A stretch of DNA of 52,685 bases from Candidatus Zambryskibacteria bacterium RIFCSPLOWO2_01_FULL_47_14 (GCA_001824005.1 MHWG01000023.1:23984-76668), one strand, 5' to 3'; shown: positions 1 through 8,735, counted from the first letter of the stretch. Made by a program: numbers and translations. Notes: generated by a model from the sequence alone, not told the origin.

Positions 1-276
1 AGCTTCGTTAGCGGCAATGCGCTGCTCGAGTCTGACTGTATAGTCACTAAGTCGGATAAAGCTGTCAGACCCATTTTCACGGACCCACGTTTTGAAGTCA
101 TCACCGGTGAAGCGCTCAAGTTGTTCTCTCACCTTGTGAATCGCTTCCCTGCCTGCGCCGTAGTCCTTGAACTCTTCAGTACAGGCCAGAAACACTTCGC
201 CACGTGGGCCATCTATCACTTCGACAGGTACCTCTGAGGCGGTTGTAAGATCGTTGGCTATGATCTGGAGGAAATT
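1..276 (-). CDS. Partial hypothetical protein, cut by window start
   Basis: An open minus-strand frame runs from a stop at 280-282 off the left edge of the window. The encoded stretch is charged and helix-prone (for example EEFKDYGAG and REQLERFTGDDF), which is more protein-like than the phase-aligned plus frame at 1-237. No ATG, GTG or TTG is available near the upstream end; the first in-frame GTG is about 17 codons in. The N-terminus is therefore uncertain: a rare start, a late GTG start or a decayed gene are all possible. I do not recognise the family. The operator-like palindrome at 309-324 lies just upstream. Confidence 0.35.
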
Positions 277-308
277 CCTCTACGTTACTTTTGTGCGACC
301 GCATGAAG

Positions 309-353
309 ATAACGTATACGTTATTATCCTACATATGTAAGTAAATAACGTAT
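309..353. promoter_or_regulatory. Operator-like palindrome plus extra half-site
   Basis: A perfect 16-bp palindrome, ATAACGTATACGTTAT, lies at 309-324, and a third copy of its half ATAACGTAT lies at 345-353. The minus strand between them reads like a -10 region (GGATAAT). The site sits between two minus-strand genes, so it could control the leftward partial gene. The regulator is unknown. Confidence 0.45.
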
Positions 354-373
354 GTTTGATATTACTGATTTAA

Positions 374-1411
374 CTATTGATTCAACTGATTCAGCACCTG
401 ATTCTGCGAATCGAAAGCGAGGAAGGAGGTTTCGAAGGCTTTGGATTGCGAGACGTAGGTATTGCCGATGTGGAGACCGAGTATTACCACCACGATTACC
501 GCTCCGTTAAGTATGAGATCCGGGTGCTGATGCTTAATTTTGATGAAGATGTTGAAAAAGAGAGCAAGGATAATGATGCCCAAAATACTGTAGAGCACGG
601 CGTCGGTGGCGCGTCTCGGTGCGGTAGCCGCTTCCTGGAAAAAGTTTTTGATCGTCTCTTGCGTGATCTTGTTTGCGCCCGAATTTTTTACCTGCGTTTC
701 CCCGAGAACTGAAACGGAATTTTCAATTTTCGAATTTGCAATTTGCAATGAATTTTCATTTATAGAATTTTCATTGGAAATTGATTCATTGGGATTTGAT
801 TGGAAATTGGAAATTGGAAATTGAGAATTGGGGAGCGAAGCGACGGGACGTCCATAAACCTGCGCTACGAAAACCGTTTCATTGCCTTTATACATACCCA
901 CGGCAATGCCTGTGCCCACTTCAGTGTAAGCACCGTGAATGATATTGGCTCGATGGGTGGGAGAATTCATCCAGGCCTTCGTCACGTCTTCCGAGTCGAT
1001 GAAGTTTACCGCCAAATTTTCTCCGGCGTATATATACGAGTAACCAGCCTGCGCCAACCAGTACCACGGCGTCTTACCCTCGGGCGAGGTATGGGCGAAG
1101 TAACCCTTAGTCGCCATATCCTCCGCCTTGAGTCGGGCCGCCTCGGCAAGAACCATATTCTCCCGAAGCTCCGGAAGATTATTCGAGAGGCGCTCCGCGT
1201 TGGTAAGAGTAGTAAGCACGCCCGGCAATACCGCGCTGAGATTCAGGATATTGAAAAAACCTACGAAATTGAGCCCGGGCAGGACGAATAGAATAAGTTC
1301 GAAAAATAAGACAATGCCCACAAGCTGTGCCGCATTCTTCCTGTGAAGGAAGTAGGGCCTATGCCCGTTCCCCTCGTGGGGGATGAAATGCATTTTAAGC
1401 CACTTTTTCAT
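374..1411 (-). CDS. CAP-domain (SCP/PR-1-like) membrane protein
   Basis: This 345-residue protein has a membrane segment near residues 29-52. A CAP (cysteine-rich secretory/antigen 5/PR-1) domain follows at about 70-190, recognisable from FAHTSPEGKTPW, AGENLA and WMNSPTHRANI, where the His and Glu residues form the usual CAP cavity. A low-complexity Asn/Ser linker at about 195-240 is encoded by AT-rich repeat DNA. Two more hydrophobic segments lie at about 270-320. The CAP domain probably faces outward. Bacterial CAP proteins are common in the envelope but rarely have a proven reaction. It is divergent from the lipoprotein gene at 1533, with overlapping promoters. Confidence 0.85.
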   Translation of the reverse strand: MKKWLKMHFIPHEGNGHRPYFLHRKNAAQLVGIVLFFELILFVLPGLNFVGFFNILNLSAVLPGVLTTLTNAERLSNNLPELRENMVLAEAARLKAEDMATKGYFAHTSPEGKTPWYWLAQAGYSYIYAGENLAVNFIDSEDVTKAWMNSPTHRANIIHGAYTEVGTGIAVGMYKGNETVFVAQVYGRPVASLPNSQFPISNFQSNPNESISNENSINENSLQIANSKIENSVSVLGETQVKNSGANKITQETIKNFFQEAATAPRRATDAVLYSILGIIILALFFNIFIKIKHQHPDLILNGAVIVVVILGLHIGNTYVSQSKAFETSFLAFDSQNQVLNQLNQ

Positions 1412-1430
1412 AACACTTTAAGAATGCCCT

Positions 1431-1481
1431 GAAATATGGTTTAAATCTAGACTTGACAAATAACTTTAAGCATGATAAGAT
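1431..1481. promoter_or_regulatory. Divergent overlapping promoters
   Basis: Plus direction: TTGACA at 1453-1458, 17-nt spacer, TAAGAT at 1476-1481, serving the lipoprotein gene. Minus direction: TTGTCA on the reverse strand (1454-1459), 17-nt spacer, TATTTC (1431-1436), serving the CAP gene. The two -35 boxes share one near-palindromic TTGACAA, so the two polymerases should compete. Confidence 0.6.
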
Positions 1482-1532
1482 AGATAGTAGAAATAACCGG
1501 CACAGTCCGGTCATAATGAAAGGTAAACGACG

Positions 1533-2405
1533 ATGAGAAGGATGAGAACGTGCGTGATACTCGCTCTGATCGCTTTCCTCTTTACCGCATGCGGCGAAGA
1601 GGTGAGGCCGATAGAGGCCAAGAAATCGGAACCCACCTCGGCTCCGGTTGCACCGGAACAGGCGCCTGAACCGTATTACTCAAAGGAGGCGAAAGAAGCC
1701 ATCGCCACGTACCACATCAGCCCGGAGCTCGACAAGATCCCGAACATCAGAAGTTGGAGGATCAAAGGCGGCTGGCGGGAAGTCGTAAGTATATCTCTCT
1801 ACTACTTCGTCAGCGAGCCCCAGACCTACAACGAGAAAGAAGAGCTCAATGATTCCGAGTATGGGGACATTCCGGAAGTCCGGCGCCGCGCGAGGAATCA
1901 CACCCGTAGAGTCATGATCGCTTACGGCATCTTCCAGACCGGTAACAATCCGATCCGGCAAGAATACCTCACACGAGCGGTAACATTTCTCTGGAAGAAT
2001 GACTCGCGCGAGATGGCGTATCGCCTGACGGTGCCTAGTATCAAGAGGGCACTCGCCGCGATGCCACGGCAGGATCGCAACGATTATTTACGGATCTTGC
2101 GACATACGTCGACCTACATGGCGACGTTCGATCTGAAACGGGAAGTACAGTATCTCACAAGCTTGAGGGATGAAAACTGCACTTCTGCGGAATGGCAGAA
2201 GAAGTACTACAGCAACCTGCCGAAATGGGTAGAACCCGGGAAGGGCTACTACGGCTGTGAACATCTCTTCACCATTCTCGGTCCCGATGGCAAATCGAAC
2301 CCATACCGCAAAGCGGAGACGTTCGTCTACCGGCGGGTCGCGCAGGGGTGGAAGCTCGCGGAGATGAAGCAGGTTCTCGACCGACTCATCGCCGACCTTT
2401 CGTAA
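1533..2405 (+). CDS. Predicted lipoprotein, unknown function
   Basis: The 290-residue product starts with a lipoprotein signal: basic MRRMR, a hydrophobic core and the lipobox LFTAC, with Cys20 as the predicted lipidated residue. A Pro/Glu-rich linker at about 25-50 follows. The remainder is a charged, mostly helical domain with two later cysteines (about 214 and 243). I do not recognise the family. It stands alone on the plus strand with its own TTGACA promoter, an AAAGG ribosome site upstream of the ATG and a strong terminator, and its codon choice looks more GC-rich than its neighbours. It is presumably anchored on the outer face of the membrane. Confidence 0.75.
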   Translation: MRRMRTCVILALIAFLFTACGEEVRPIEAKKSEPTSAPVAPEQAPEPYYSKEAKEAIATYHISPELDKIPNIRSWRIKGGWREVVSISLYYFVSEPQTYNEKEELNDSEYGDIPEVRRRARNHTRRVMIAYGIFQTGNNPIRQEYLTRAVTFLWKNDSREMAYRLTVPSIKRALAAMPRQDRNDYLRILRHTSTYMATFDLKREVQYLTSLRDENCTSAEWQKKYYSNLPKWVEPGKGYYGCEHLFTILGPDGKSNPYRKAETFVYRRVAQGWKLAEMKQVLDRLIADLS

Positions 2406-2406
2406 A

Positions 2407-2433
2407 TACCACAGAGGTTAAACCTCTGTGGTA
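2407..2433. repeat. 13-bp perfect inverted repeat after stop codon
   Basis: TACCACAGAGGTT and its exact complement are separated by one base, immediately after the lipoprotein stop codon. It forms a stable hairpin without a T-run and may protect the 3' end or act with the terminator that follows. Confidence 0.6.
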
Positions 2434-2446
2434 AGTACAGTTCGCG

Positions 2447-2477
2447 GGCCGGGTTGCGACAGCAACCCGGCCTTTTT
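2447..2477 (+). terminator. Intrinsic terminator
   Basis: The stem GGCCGGGTTGC / GCAACCCGGCC (2447-2457, 2462-2472) has loop GACA and is followed by five T residues. It ends the lipoprotein transcript. Confidence 0.85.
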
Positions 2478-2483
2478 GATCAT

Positions 2484-3572
2484 TTAATCCTTCACTACTG
2501 CGCGGATGATGGGCATGTTTTGGGCAGAGATGATTTCGAAGTTTATCCGGCCAATAACTTGGCCGCGACTGGTTGTAACATTGACCCGCCATTTGCCTTC
2601 CGGCAGAAGGGTCTTGGAGGAGAAGGTGCGATAGCCCTCGGCGCGGCCGCCGGAGAGCCGGAGCGGAATTCTGCTTGCCGTCACCCATTCATCTTTCGCT
2701 TCATCGTAGTGCTGCCACTCGTGGACGATGCCGGTATCGAGATCAGCGGGAGAGAAGATGGCACTATAGGCAAAGAGCGTATTGCCGGGGATGAGATGTA
2801 CTTCCGGCCGCCAGTCGAAGTAGCGCATAATCCCCTTCTCCTCTTCTTCAAGCACGCGGTAATTGCCGCCGGCAAGCTTCTCGACGTTATGATAAATGCC
2901 GGCATCCTTGAGCGAGAGCGGAATGGGCGGAATCAGATTGGTAAAGTAGAGTAAATTCATTCCGAGGAATATGGCTCCGATGGCAATCCAGATTTTCTTC
3001 CAGCTTTGTTTAAATTTTTCTTTGGCGAAACGGTTGAGAATGATGATGAAAAGCCGGAATAATACAAGACTTAAAATACCCGAGCCGAGGAAAACAAGAA
3101 CGCCCATTTTCCTGATAATCACTGGCAGAAGAAACGTGGCAAAGACAAACAGTGAGAGATACAGGAACGAGAGCTGCAATACGAGCCTTTCGTAATGCTT
3201 CTTCCAAATTTCATTACCCACGAGCGCCACGAGAAGAATGAGGAGAAACGGCCAAGAGACCGCAAGCGCCGCACTCCTGAAATAGAAGATGAATGAAGCG
3301 CCGAGCAATGCGCCGAAGGAAAACTGGAGGATATTGAAAAACCAGAACCTTTTCCAATTTCCCTCTTCCCCGATATTTTCCGAACGGTTTATGAAAATGA
3401 GACAAATGCCAATTACCAGAAGATTGGCCCCAAGCCAGAGATTATCAATTAGAGAATCAATTCTGTTTAAAGTGAACGAATCAAAAACGAAGCCGAATAA
3501 CAAAAAGAACGCCGAGAACTTCCTTTCTCTCTCCTCATACCAACTTTTTAAATTTTCGATTCTTTCTTTCAT
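2484..3572 (-). CDS. DUF2914 multi-pass membrane protein
   Basis: The 362-residue protein has roughly seven hydrophobic segments between about residues 15 and 220. A soluble C-terminal domain at about 255-360 has the DUF2914 pattern: HEWQHYDE, then RIPLRLSGG, then LPEGKWRVNV and a terminal beta strand. DUF2914 proteins are common in this bacterial group and have no established function. The tail probably sits outside the membrane. It is the last gene of the minus run that includes mraY, separated from it by a small palindrome. Confidence 0.8.
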   Translation of the reverse strand: MKERIENLKSWYEERERKFSAFFLLFGFVFDSFTLNRIDSLIDNLWLGANLLVIGICLIFINRSENIGEEGNWKRFWFFNILQFSFGALLGASFIFYFRSAALAVSWPFLLILLVALVGNEIWKKHYERLVLQLSFLYLSLFVFATFLLPVIIRKMGVLVFLGSGILSLVLFRLFIIILNRFAKEKFKQSWKKIWIAIGAIFLGMNLLYFTNLIPPIPLSLKDAGIYHNVEKLAGGNYRVLEEEEKGIMRYFDWRPEVHLIPGNTLFAYSAIFSPADLDTGIVHEWQHYDEAKDEWVTASRIPLRLSGGRAEGYRTFSSKTLLPEGKWRVNVTTSRGQVIGRINFEIISAQNMPIIRAVVKD

Positions 3573-3579
3573 TTTATCG

Positions 3580-3601
3580 CCCTTCCTTGATAAAGGAAGG
3601 G
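3580..3601. repeat. Short palindrome, possible relative of the dispersed element
   Basis: CCCTTCCTT-gata-AAGGAAGGG is followed by CTGGGATGG. It resembles the core of the element found in leuS, uvrC and the exonuclease gene (pyrimidine-rich arm, short loop, then CTGGGGTGAGG), but lacks the outer GACCTCACC arms. Confidence 0.45.
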
Positions 3602-3612
3602 CTGGGATGGAT

Positions 3613-4680
3613 TTAACTTACCAGATATAAAATCACACCGGTAATGGCGGAGACAACGGAAACAATCCAGTAGCGCATAACGACCTTCTCACGCGACCAG
3701 CCCAACGCTTGAAAGTGGTGGTGGAGCGGAGTAACCAGGAAAAGCCGGCGTTTGAAGGGCTTATAGAAAACATAAACTTGTAAAATAACGGAAGCGGAAG
3801 TGGCAACTAGAGGCAAAGCAATTATGGGTAAGAGGAGTACTGTATCGGTAAGAAAGGCGATGACCGAGAGCACCACCGTGAGCGCGAGAATACCGGACTC
3901 CCCCATGTAAAATCGCGCCGGCGGCACGTTGAACCAGAGGAAGGCGAGAATGCCTCCGGCAATAGCTCCGGCTAAGGCAGAGATGTCCGACTGGCCGCTA
4001 AGGAAAGCGATGAGTGAATACGCGCCGAAAACTGATGCCATCACCCCGCCAGCCAATCCATCAAGTCCGTCGATGACAGAGGTCGAGAAAGTGGCGAGCA
4101 TTACCAGCACGAAGAATGGTATAAACCAAGCGCCAAGCCACAAGTCGCCGTTGAAAGGAATATGAATCGAAACAAAGTCGAGTTTGAAGTAGAACCATGA
4201 GCCGATGGCGAGACCGATAAGAGTGACAAAAATTATTTTTACTCTCCGGTACACCAGCGCATCTTTGGCATAGCTCCCTTGACCGATAATCTGGAGCAGA
4301 TCGTCGAGAAAACCAATAACAGCAGCCAGGAAGAAGACACCTAGCGGCACTACAGTCTGGCTCCTGCTGAAGAAGTTTATCTGGTCGAAAATGCTCTGCT
4401 CTCCTCCGAAGAGCCCTGCCGGAAAAAGTTTCGAGAGAATAAAGATAACAACCACGGTGAGAAATACTGAAACCCAGATGATGACGCCTCCGACACGCGG
4501 AGTCGAGAGTTCGTGATCGGTGTTGTGGATTTCTTTGAAGGCACCGGAGGTATCCGCCTCCGTTCTCGGACTCTTCTTCCACATCTTGTACTTGTAGAAA
4601 TATCGGGTGAAAAAAGGGGTAATAAAAATGCCGGTAAAGAATGCCAGAGCTGTGGGAACGATAATTTTGAGGATCTCCAT
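3613..4680 (-). CDS. mraY: Phospho-N-acetylmuramoyl-pentapeptide transferase
   Basis: MraY transfers phospho-MurNAc-pentapeptide from UDP to undecaprenyl phosphate, the first membrane step of peptidoglycan synthesis. The 355-residue protein has about ten membrane segments and the family landmarks STPRVGG (about 59), FLDD (about 125), DGLDGLAGG (about 205) and PLHHHFQ (about 320). Two catalytic-loop details deviate: the usual DDxxK is DDLLQ, and the usual MGDxG is MGESG (about 260), an Asp-to-Glu change. The rest of the fold is intact. It sits 4 nt after asnB in a wall-related operon. A related polyprenyl-phosphate glycosyl-phosphotransferase is the alternative, but PLHHHFQ favours MraY. Confidence 0.88.
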   Translation of the reverse strand: MEILKIIVPTALAFFTGIFITPFFTRYFYKYKMWKKSPRTEADTSGAFKEIHNTDHELSTPRVGGVIIWVSVFLTVVVIFILSKLFPAGLFGGEQSIFDQINFFSRSQTVVPLGVFFLAAVIGFLDDLLQIIGQGSYAKDALVYRRVKIIFVTLIGLAIGSWFYFKLDFVSIHIPFNGDLWLGAWFIPFFVLVMLATFSTSVIDGLDGLAGGVMASVFGAYSLIAFLSGQSDISALAGAIAGGILAFLWFNVPPARFYMGESGILALTVVLSVIAFLTDTVLLLPIIALPLVATSASVILQVYVFYKPFKRRLFLVTPLHHHFQALGWSREKVVMRYWIVSVVSAITGVILYLVS

Positions 4681-4684
4681 GGGA

Positions 4685-6481
4685 TTAATTTTCAGTTTTC
4701 AATTTAGAATTTTCAATAAATACATTGTACCAGAGAGCGAGCATGAGGAGGAGGTAGATTTTTCTGGCGTTCACTTTCGGTTCTTTGAAAAGTTTTTTGA
4801 CCTCTACGATACTAAAATGCGACTTAATATATTCATTTTCCGAAATTTTATCAAATTGATCTTGGCCCAACCAACTGCCAACCGGAGTCGGGAAACCGAG
4901 CTTCTTTCGCTTGCGCGTGGACTCCGGCAAGATGGATTTGAACGCCTCGCGCAGGAGATATTTTGTCTCCCCGTTTCGCCATTTGAATTTGTCCGAAAGC
5001 TTTGAAGCTAAAGAAGCTACAGAGCTGTCTAGGAAAGGCACGCGAAGCTCGAGAGAATGCGCCATGGTCATCTTGTCGGCCTTGGCGAGAATATCCCCTA
5101 CCAGCCAAGTATTAATATCTATGTATTGCATCTTGGTCGAGTCGCTCAATCCTTTCGCCTCCCAGTACAAAATATCAAGGGTAGCCCTTGATATTGGACT
5201 GCCGCGCCAGAGCTTGGCTATTTCGGCCGGCTGGAAAACAGAGGCATTACCTATGTACCAATCCTCAAGTTTTTGAAGCGCGCGCTTAGCGTAATTGCTG
5301 CCGCGAAGGGGCAGCGCCGAGAGAAACCGGAGAATAAATTTTGGCAACCATCGGAGTTTATCTGCCGCAAGTGGCGCGAGATATATGTTGTAGCCGCCAA
5401 AGAGTTCATCCGCCCCTTCGCCCGAGAGCACTACCTTGACGTGTTTTCTCGCTTCTCGGGCGAGAAAGTAAAGACCTATGGCCGAAGGGTCCGCCACCGG
5501 CTCGTCGAAGTGCCAAACAGCCTTCTCCAATGCCCCGAAGTATTCTTCTGGACCCACGGAAATTTCTCTATGATCTGTGCCGAGAGGTTCTGCTGTCTGC
5601 TTCGCCTCTAACCCCTCTGATACGGAACCGAAGGTAACGGTAAAAGTCTTCGTCTTGGATCCCATGAGCGTAGCGATGATGCTCGAATCTATACCGCCGG
5701 AGAGGAAAGAGCCTACCGGCACGTCGGCGATCATGTGGTGCGCCACAGAATCACGCATGGTCTCAAGAATTTTTTCCTTCGTTTCTTCTTCATTTAACTT
5801 TCCATCCTGTGCAAACTCGAATTGCCAATACCTTTTTTTATCCCACTTCCCCGTCTTCAAATCAATCGTCATGTAATACGCGGGCGGCAACTTAAAAATG
5901 TTTTTGAAAAATGTTTCCTCAAGCGGATTGTACTGGTACGAGAGGAAATTTACGGCCGCGGCGTCGTTCACCTCCGGCTCGAAATTCGGCAGCTCAAGAA
6001 AGGCCTTTATTTCGGAAGCAAAAGCTATTAAAGACTCACCAGAGACAAGATAATATAACGGTTTGATGCCGAAGAAATCCCGAGCGAGGAAAACTGTTTT
6101 CTCCCGCGTGTCGTAGATGCAGAAAGCAAACATGCCGCGCAGGCGATTCAAAACTTCCGGGCCCCACTTGGCATATCCCGCGAGAATCACTTCCGTGTCA
6201 CTTTCTGTTTGGAATTCGTAATTTGGAATTTGTGATTTAAGTTCGCGGTAATTATAAATTTCGCCGTTGAAGAAAATTTTGTAGCGGCTGTCAGACGTCG
6301 TGATGGGCTGATCGCCGTGTACCAAATCGATAATCGCAAGCCGTCTCATGCCGAGCGCGGCGTATTCGTCCGTGTGGAAGCCATCATCGTCCGGACCCCT
6401 ATGCGCGATAATATCGGTCATCCTCCTTATGACCTCTTCTTTATTTTCGATTTTTGAAGTTATTCCTGTTATTCCGCACAT
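4685..6481 (-). CDS. asnB: Asparagine synthetase-type glutamine amidotransferase
   Basis: This 598-residue protein starts MCGITGI, so Cys2 is the N-terminal nucleophile of the class II glutaminase domain (residues 1-200; IAHRGPDD and FNGEIYNY visible). The synthetase domain carries the PP-loop SGGIDSSII at about 260 and SGEGADELFGGY at about 355. The standard reaction is ATP-dependent amidation of aspartate using glutamine. The next genes are mraY and a D,D-carboxypeptidase, so an alternative is amidation of a peptidoglycan stem peptide, as known for LtsA and B. subtilis AsnB. That role is inference. A segment near residue 90 is encoded by AT-rich repeat-like DNA. Confidence 0.9.
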   Translation of the reverse strand: MCGITGITSKIENKEEVIRRMTDIIAHRGPDDDGFHTDEYAALGMRRLAIIDLVHGDQPITTSDSRYKIFFNGEIYNYRELKSQIPNYEFQTESDTEVILAGYAKWGPEVLNRLRGMFAFCIYDTREKTVFLARDFFGIKPLYYLVSGESLIAFASEIKAFLELPNFEPEVNDAAAVNFLSYQYNPLEETFFKNIFKLPPAYYMTIDLKTGKWDKKRYWQFEFAQDGKLNEEETKEKILETMRDSVAHHMIADVPVGSFLSGGIDSSIIATLMGSKTKTFTVTFGSVSEGLEAKQTAEPLGTDHREISVGPEEYFGALEKAVWHFDEPVADPSAIGLYFLAREARKHVKVVLSGEGADELFGGYNIYLAPLAADKLRWLPKFILRFLSALPLRGSNYAKRALQKLEDWYIGNASVFQPAEIAKLWRGSPISRATLDILYWEAKGLSDSTKMQYIDINTWLVGDILAKADKMTMAHSLELRVPFLDSSVASLASKLSDKFKWRNGETKYLLREAFKSILPESTRKRKKLGFPTPVGSWLGQDQFDKISENEYIKSHFSIVEVKKLFKEPKVNARKIYLLLMLALWYNVFIENSKLKTEN

Positions 6482-6482
6482 G

Positions 6483-7427
6483 TTATTGGTTAAGGTGTTT
6501 AAGAGTGGCTTTGATAAGCTTCATCGCGTCGGCGAAACGGCCGTTCTCCGTTGAACCGAGAATGGTGACGACAATCGGCCGGCCGAGCTCGGGGTCGAAG
6601 ATGAAGGCGAGATTGCCGCCGGCCGTATTGGTGTAGCCGGTCTTCGAGGCGATCAATCCCGGGATACTGCCGGAGAGAGTATTGGTATTCTTGGCCTCGT
6701 GCCGGTAGGAGTCAAGAGAAGAGAGGGTCAGAGACAGATCGCTCGTCGCTTCAAAAACTCCCGGGTGGTAGAGAAGAATGTATTCCATAAGCTTAGCCAT
6801 GTCGCTTGCTGTGCCGTAGGCTCCGCCTTTGAACTCTGTCTCGTCGAGACCGGTCTCGTTCCGGAAGTAGGTGTTCTTGAGATCAAGTTCTCCAGCCTTC
6901 CTGTTCATCGACCTCACAAAGCTCTCAAGAATCTCCTCTTCGGATGCCTCGCTTTTCTCCAGAGCGCCGAGAGTAAGCGCCACGGCGCGGATTCCGTCGT
7001 TTGAAGAAGAGATGAGCGAGAAGTCGAGTAGATCCTTGAGGCGCCATCTCTCTCCCGGCCGGAGGCCGCTGTCACCTTCTGCATCGACCGCGCCGCGGCC
7101 TACGGTAACAACTGTATAATCGGGACTCAATTCGCGCGCTACTAGAGCCGACATGATCTTGGTAAGCGAAGCTAGTGGTAGACGAAGATCTTCATTCTTG
7201 GCGAAGAGCACCGATTTGGTCCTGATGTCGTAGATATAAACGGCCTTAGCCTCTAATTCGGTCTTTAAAAAAGGATTTTGCACCAATTCCGACGGCGCGG
7301 AATTATCTTCCCTTTCCATCTTTGAACCAGCAAGATAAGAAAGAAACATGAGGAGCGAGAGTCCGGCCATAAGGAAAACAAAGAATCTGATTTCAAGTTC
7401 CTTCTTTTCCAAAAATTCTTTAATCAT
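6483..7427 (-). CDS. D-alanyl-D-alanine carboxypeptidase (peptidase S11)
   Basis: The 314-residue protein has an N-terminal membrane segment (about 14-34) and an S11 penicillin-binding domain with all three active-site motifs: SLTK at about 86-89 with the nucleophilic serine, SSN at about 137, and KTG near 262. It would trim the terminal D-Ala from peptidoglycan pentapeptides outside the membrane. No C-terminal PBP5 beta domain or amphipathic anchor is present, so the N-terminal segment is the likely anchor. It is coupled to scpB upstream and asnB downstream by 0-1 nt gaps, which indicates one transcript. Confidence 0.9.
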   Translation of the reverse strand: MIKEFLEKKELEIRFFVFLMAGLSLLMFLSYLAGSKMEREDNSAPSELVQNPFLKTELEAKAVYIYDIRTKSVLFAKNEDLRLPLASLTKIMSALVARELSPDYTVVTVGRGAVDAEGDSGLRPGERWRLKDLLDFSLISSSNDGIRAVALTLGALEKSEASEEEILESFVRSMNRKAGELDLKNTYFRNETGLDETEFKGGAYGTASDMAKLMEYILLYHPGVFEATSDLSLTLSSLDSYRHEAKNTNTLSGSIPGLIASKTGYTNTAGGNLAFIFDPELGRPIVVTILGSTENGRFADAMKLIKATLKHLNQ

Positions 7428-7967
7428 TTATAGTGAGCTAGTCGAACTATTTTGTTTGACAAATTCTTCCATTTTCTTGAATGCCGCTTCGAATTCCGGT
7501 AACTCTTCTTTAGCAGTAACACCAAGGTATTGCAGAAGCTTTAAGGTCGGCTTGTAGCTGTAGCTCCGCTCCCCTTCTATATCGGCCCTTTCGATAAGTC
7601 CGCGAATAAGAAGCGAGCGCAGGGTGTATCCGGAGTTCACACCCCGTATATGGTCAATTTCTCGCCGAGAAACGGGGCCGCGATATAGAATGATGGCCAG
7701 AGTTTCAAGTCCGGCCCGGCCAAGCTCGCGCGAGAGCTCTTCTTTCTGAATTTCTTCGATCAGTTTCGAATTATCGGGATGGGTGCCGAAAGATACCAGC
7801 TCCCCATCCGTGACGATGACTATTCCCGAATTCTCGTATTTCTTTTGTAAATTGGAAATTGAAAATTCTAAATTTTCTCGTGGAACACCAAGCATCTTCG
7901 AGAGTTCCGCGAGAGTTATCGGTTCATTTTTGAAAAACAGTATTGATTCTATTTTTTGTTCAAGCAT
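7428..7967 (-). CDS. scpB: Segregation and condensation protein B
   Basis: ScpB is the winged-helix accessory subunit of the SMC-ScpA-ScpB condensin. The 179-residue protein has two winged-helix domains and the family signature ETLAIILYRGPVSRREIDHIRG at about 108-129 (given in part: LAIILYRGPVSR). Residues 30-45 are encoded by AT-rich repeat-like DNA. The start overlaps the scpA end by 8 nt, the usual translational coupling of this pair. Confidence 0.92.
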   Translation of the reverse strand: MLEQKIESILFFKNEPITLAELSKMLGVPRENLEFSISNLQKKYENSGIVIVTDGELVSFGTHPDNSKLIEEIQKEELSRELGRAGLETLAIILYRGPVSRREIDHIRGVNSGYTLRSLLIRGLIERADIEGERSYSYKPTLKLLQYLGVTAKEELPEFEAAFKKMEEFVKQNSSTSSL

Positions 7968-8655
7968 GTTCGATTTCTATTTCGTCTGGACTCGATTGCT
8001 TTACATGGATGATGCCGCGCTTCACGAGCTCGAGCATGGCGAGGAAGCCCACAATCATCGAGACTTTGTCCTTGTGTTCAAGGTCTTTGAAATACATTTT
8101 CCCCGATTTAGCTATCCGCTCCGAGAGATTCTCGATCATTTCTTCGAGACTGATCACCTTCTTGACCGTTACCTTCGACAGGACTTCCTTCTTTGGCAGA
8201 GAAGCAATGACGCATTCGAGCGCCATAAGAATTTCCGCCGGATTGGTTTTTGAATCAGGAGAGAAGACGATAAGCGGATCTCTCGCCGGTAGCTTTTCAA
8301 AAATTATATTTTTGCCGAAAATACTTTTAAGCTCCACCGCGAGCTCCTTGGTCCTGGCGTAGAGAGCGAGGCGGTCTTCGAGGTCATGAATGCTTTCTTC
8401 CTCTTCCTCCGTGAGCTCGAGTGTCGGCAGAAGTGAGCGCGATTTGATAAGCATTAAGGTCGAGGCGACGAGAATAAATTCCGCGCTCTCGGAAAGCGGA
8501 AACTCGTCATGCTCTTGTATGTAGGCGATGAAATCGTCCGTGACTTGCGAGAGCGAAACATCATTTACGAAGAGCTTCCGCTTGCTTATAAGCTCAAGCA
8601 ATAGGTCTAAAGGTCCCTCAAAAACCTGGGTTTTAACAGCGAATTTGGCAGTCAT
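7960..8655 (-). CDS. scpA: Segregation and condensation protein A
   Basis: ScpA is the kleisin that bridges the SMC heads. The 231-residue product has the family N-terminus FEGPLDLLLELI (about 12-23), a central charged region and a C-terminal winged helix near 195-230. No Shine-Dalgarno precedes the ATG; a TATAAT on the minus strand lies 9 nt upstream, so the transcript may be leaderless. It heads the run scpA-scpB-dacA-asnB-mraY-DUF2914. Confidence 0.93.
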   Translation of the reverse strand: MTAKFAVKTQVFEGPLDLLLELISKRKLFVNDVSLSQVTDDFIAYIQEHDEFPLSESAEFILVASTLMLIKSRSLLPTLELTEEEEESIHDLEDRLALYARTKELAVELKSIFGKNIIFEKLPARDPLIVFSPDSKTNPAEILMALECVIASLPKKEVLSKVTVKKVISLEEMIENLSERIAKSGKMYFKDLEHKDKVSMIVGFLAMLELVKRGIIHVKQSSPDEIEIEHA

Positions 8656-8664
8656 TTAAATCAC

Positions 8665-8670
8665 ATTATA
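8665..8670 (-). promoter_or_regulatory. -10 box close to scpA start
   Basis: TATAAT on the minus strand lies 9 nt from the scpA ATG. No good -35 or ribosome site is visible, which suggests a leaderless or nearly leaderless transcript. Confidence 0.45.
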
Positions 8671-8679
8671 TATCCTTTA

Positions 8680-8698
8680 CCCTGAGCTTGTCGAAGGG
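8680..8698. repeat. Short dispersed palindrome CCCTGAGCTTGTCGAAGGG
   Basis: A 19-bp imperfect palindrome in the scpA upstream region. This exact type of sequence (CCCTTCGACAAGCTCAGGG) is a widely scattered intergenic repeat in many bacteria. Confidence 0.6.
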
Positions 8699-8735
8699 CT
8701 AAAATCTAGCATTTGAGCCATTTTTATCCAAAAGC

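Noticed and set aside
1..237. Plus-strand open frame at the left edge
   Set aside because: It is phase-aligned with the minus frame, rich in Cys/Phe/His in an unnatural order, and stops at 235-237; the minus frame looks more protein-like.
2454..2954. 166-codon plus frame
   Set aside because: Antisense to the DUF2914 gene; no ribosome site or family features.
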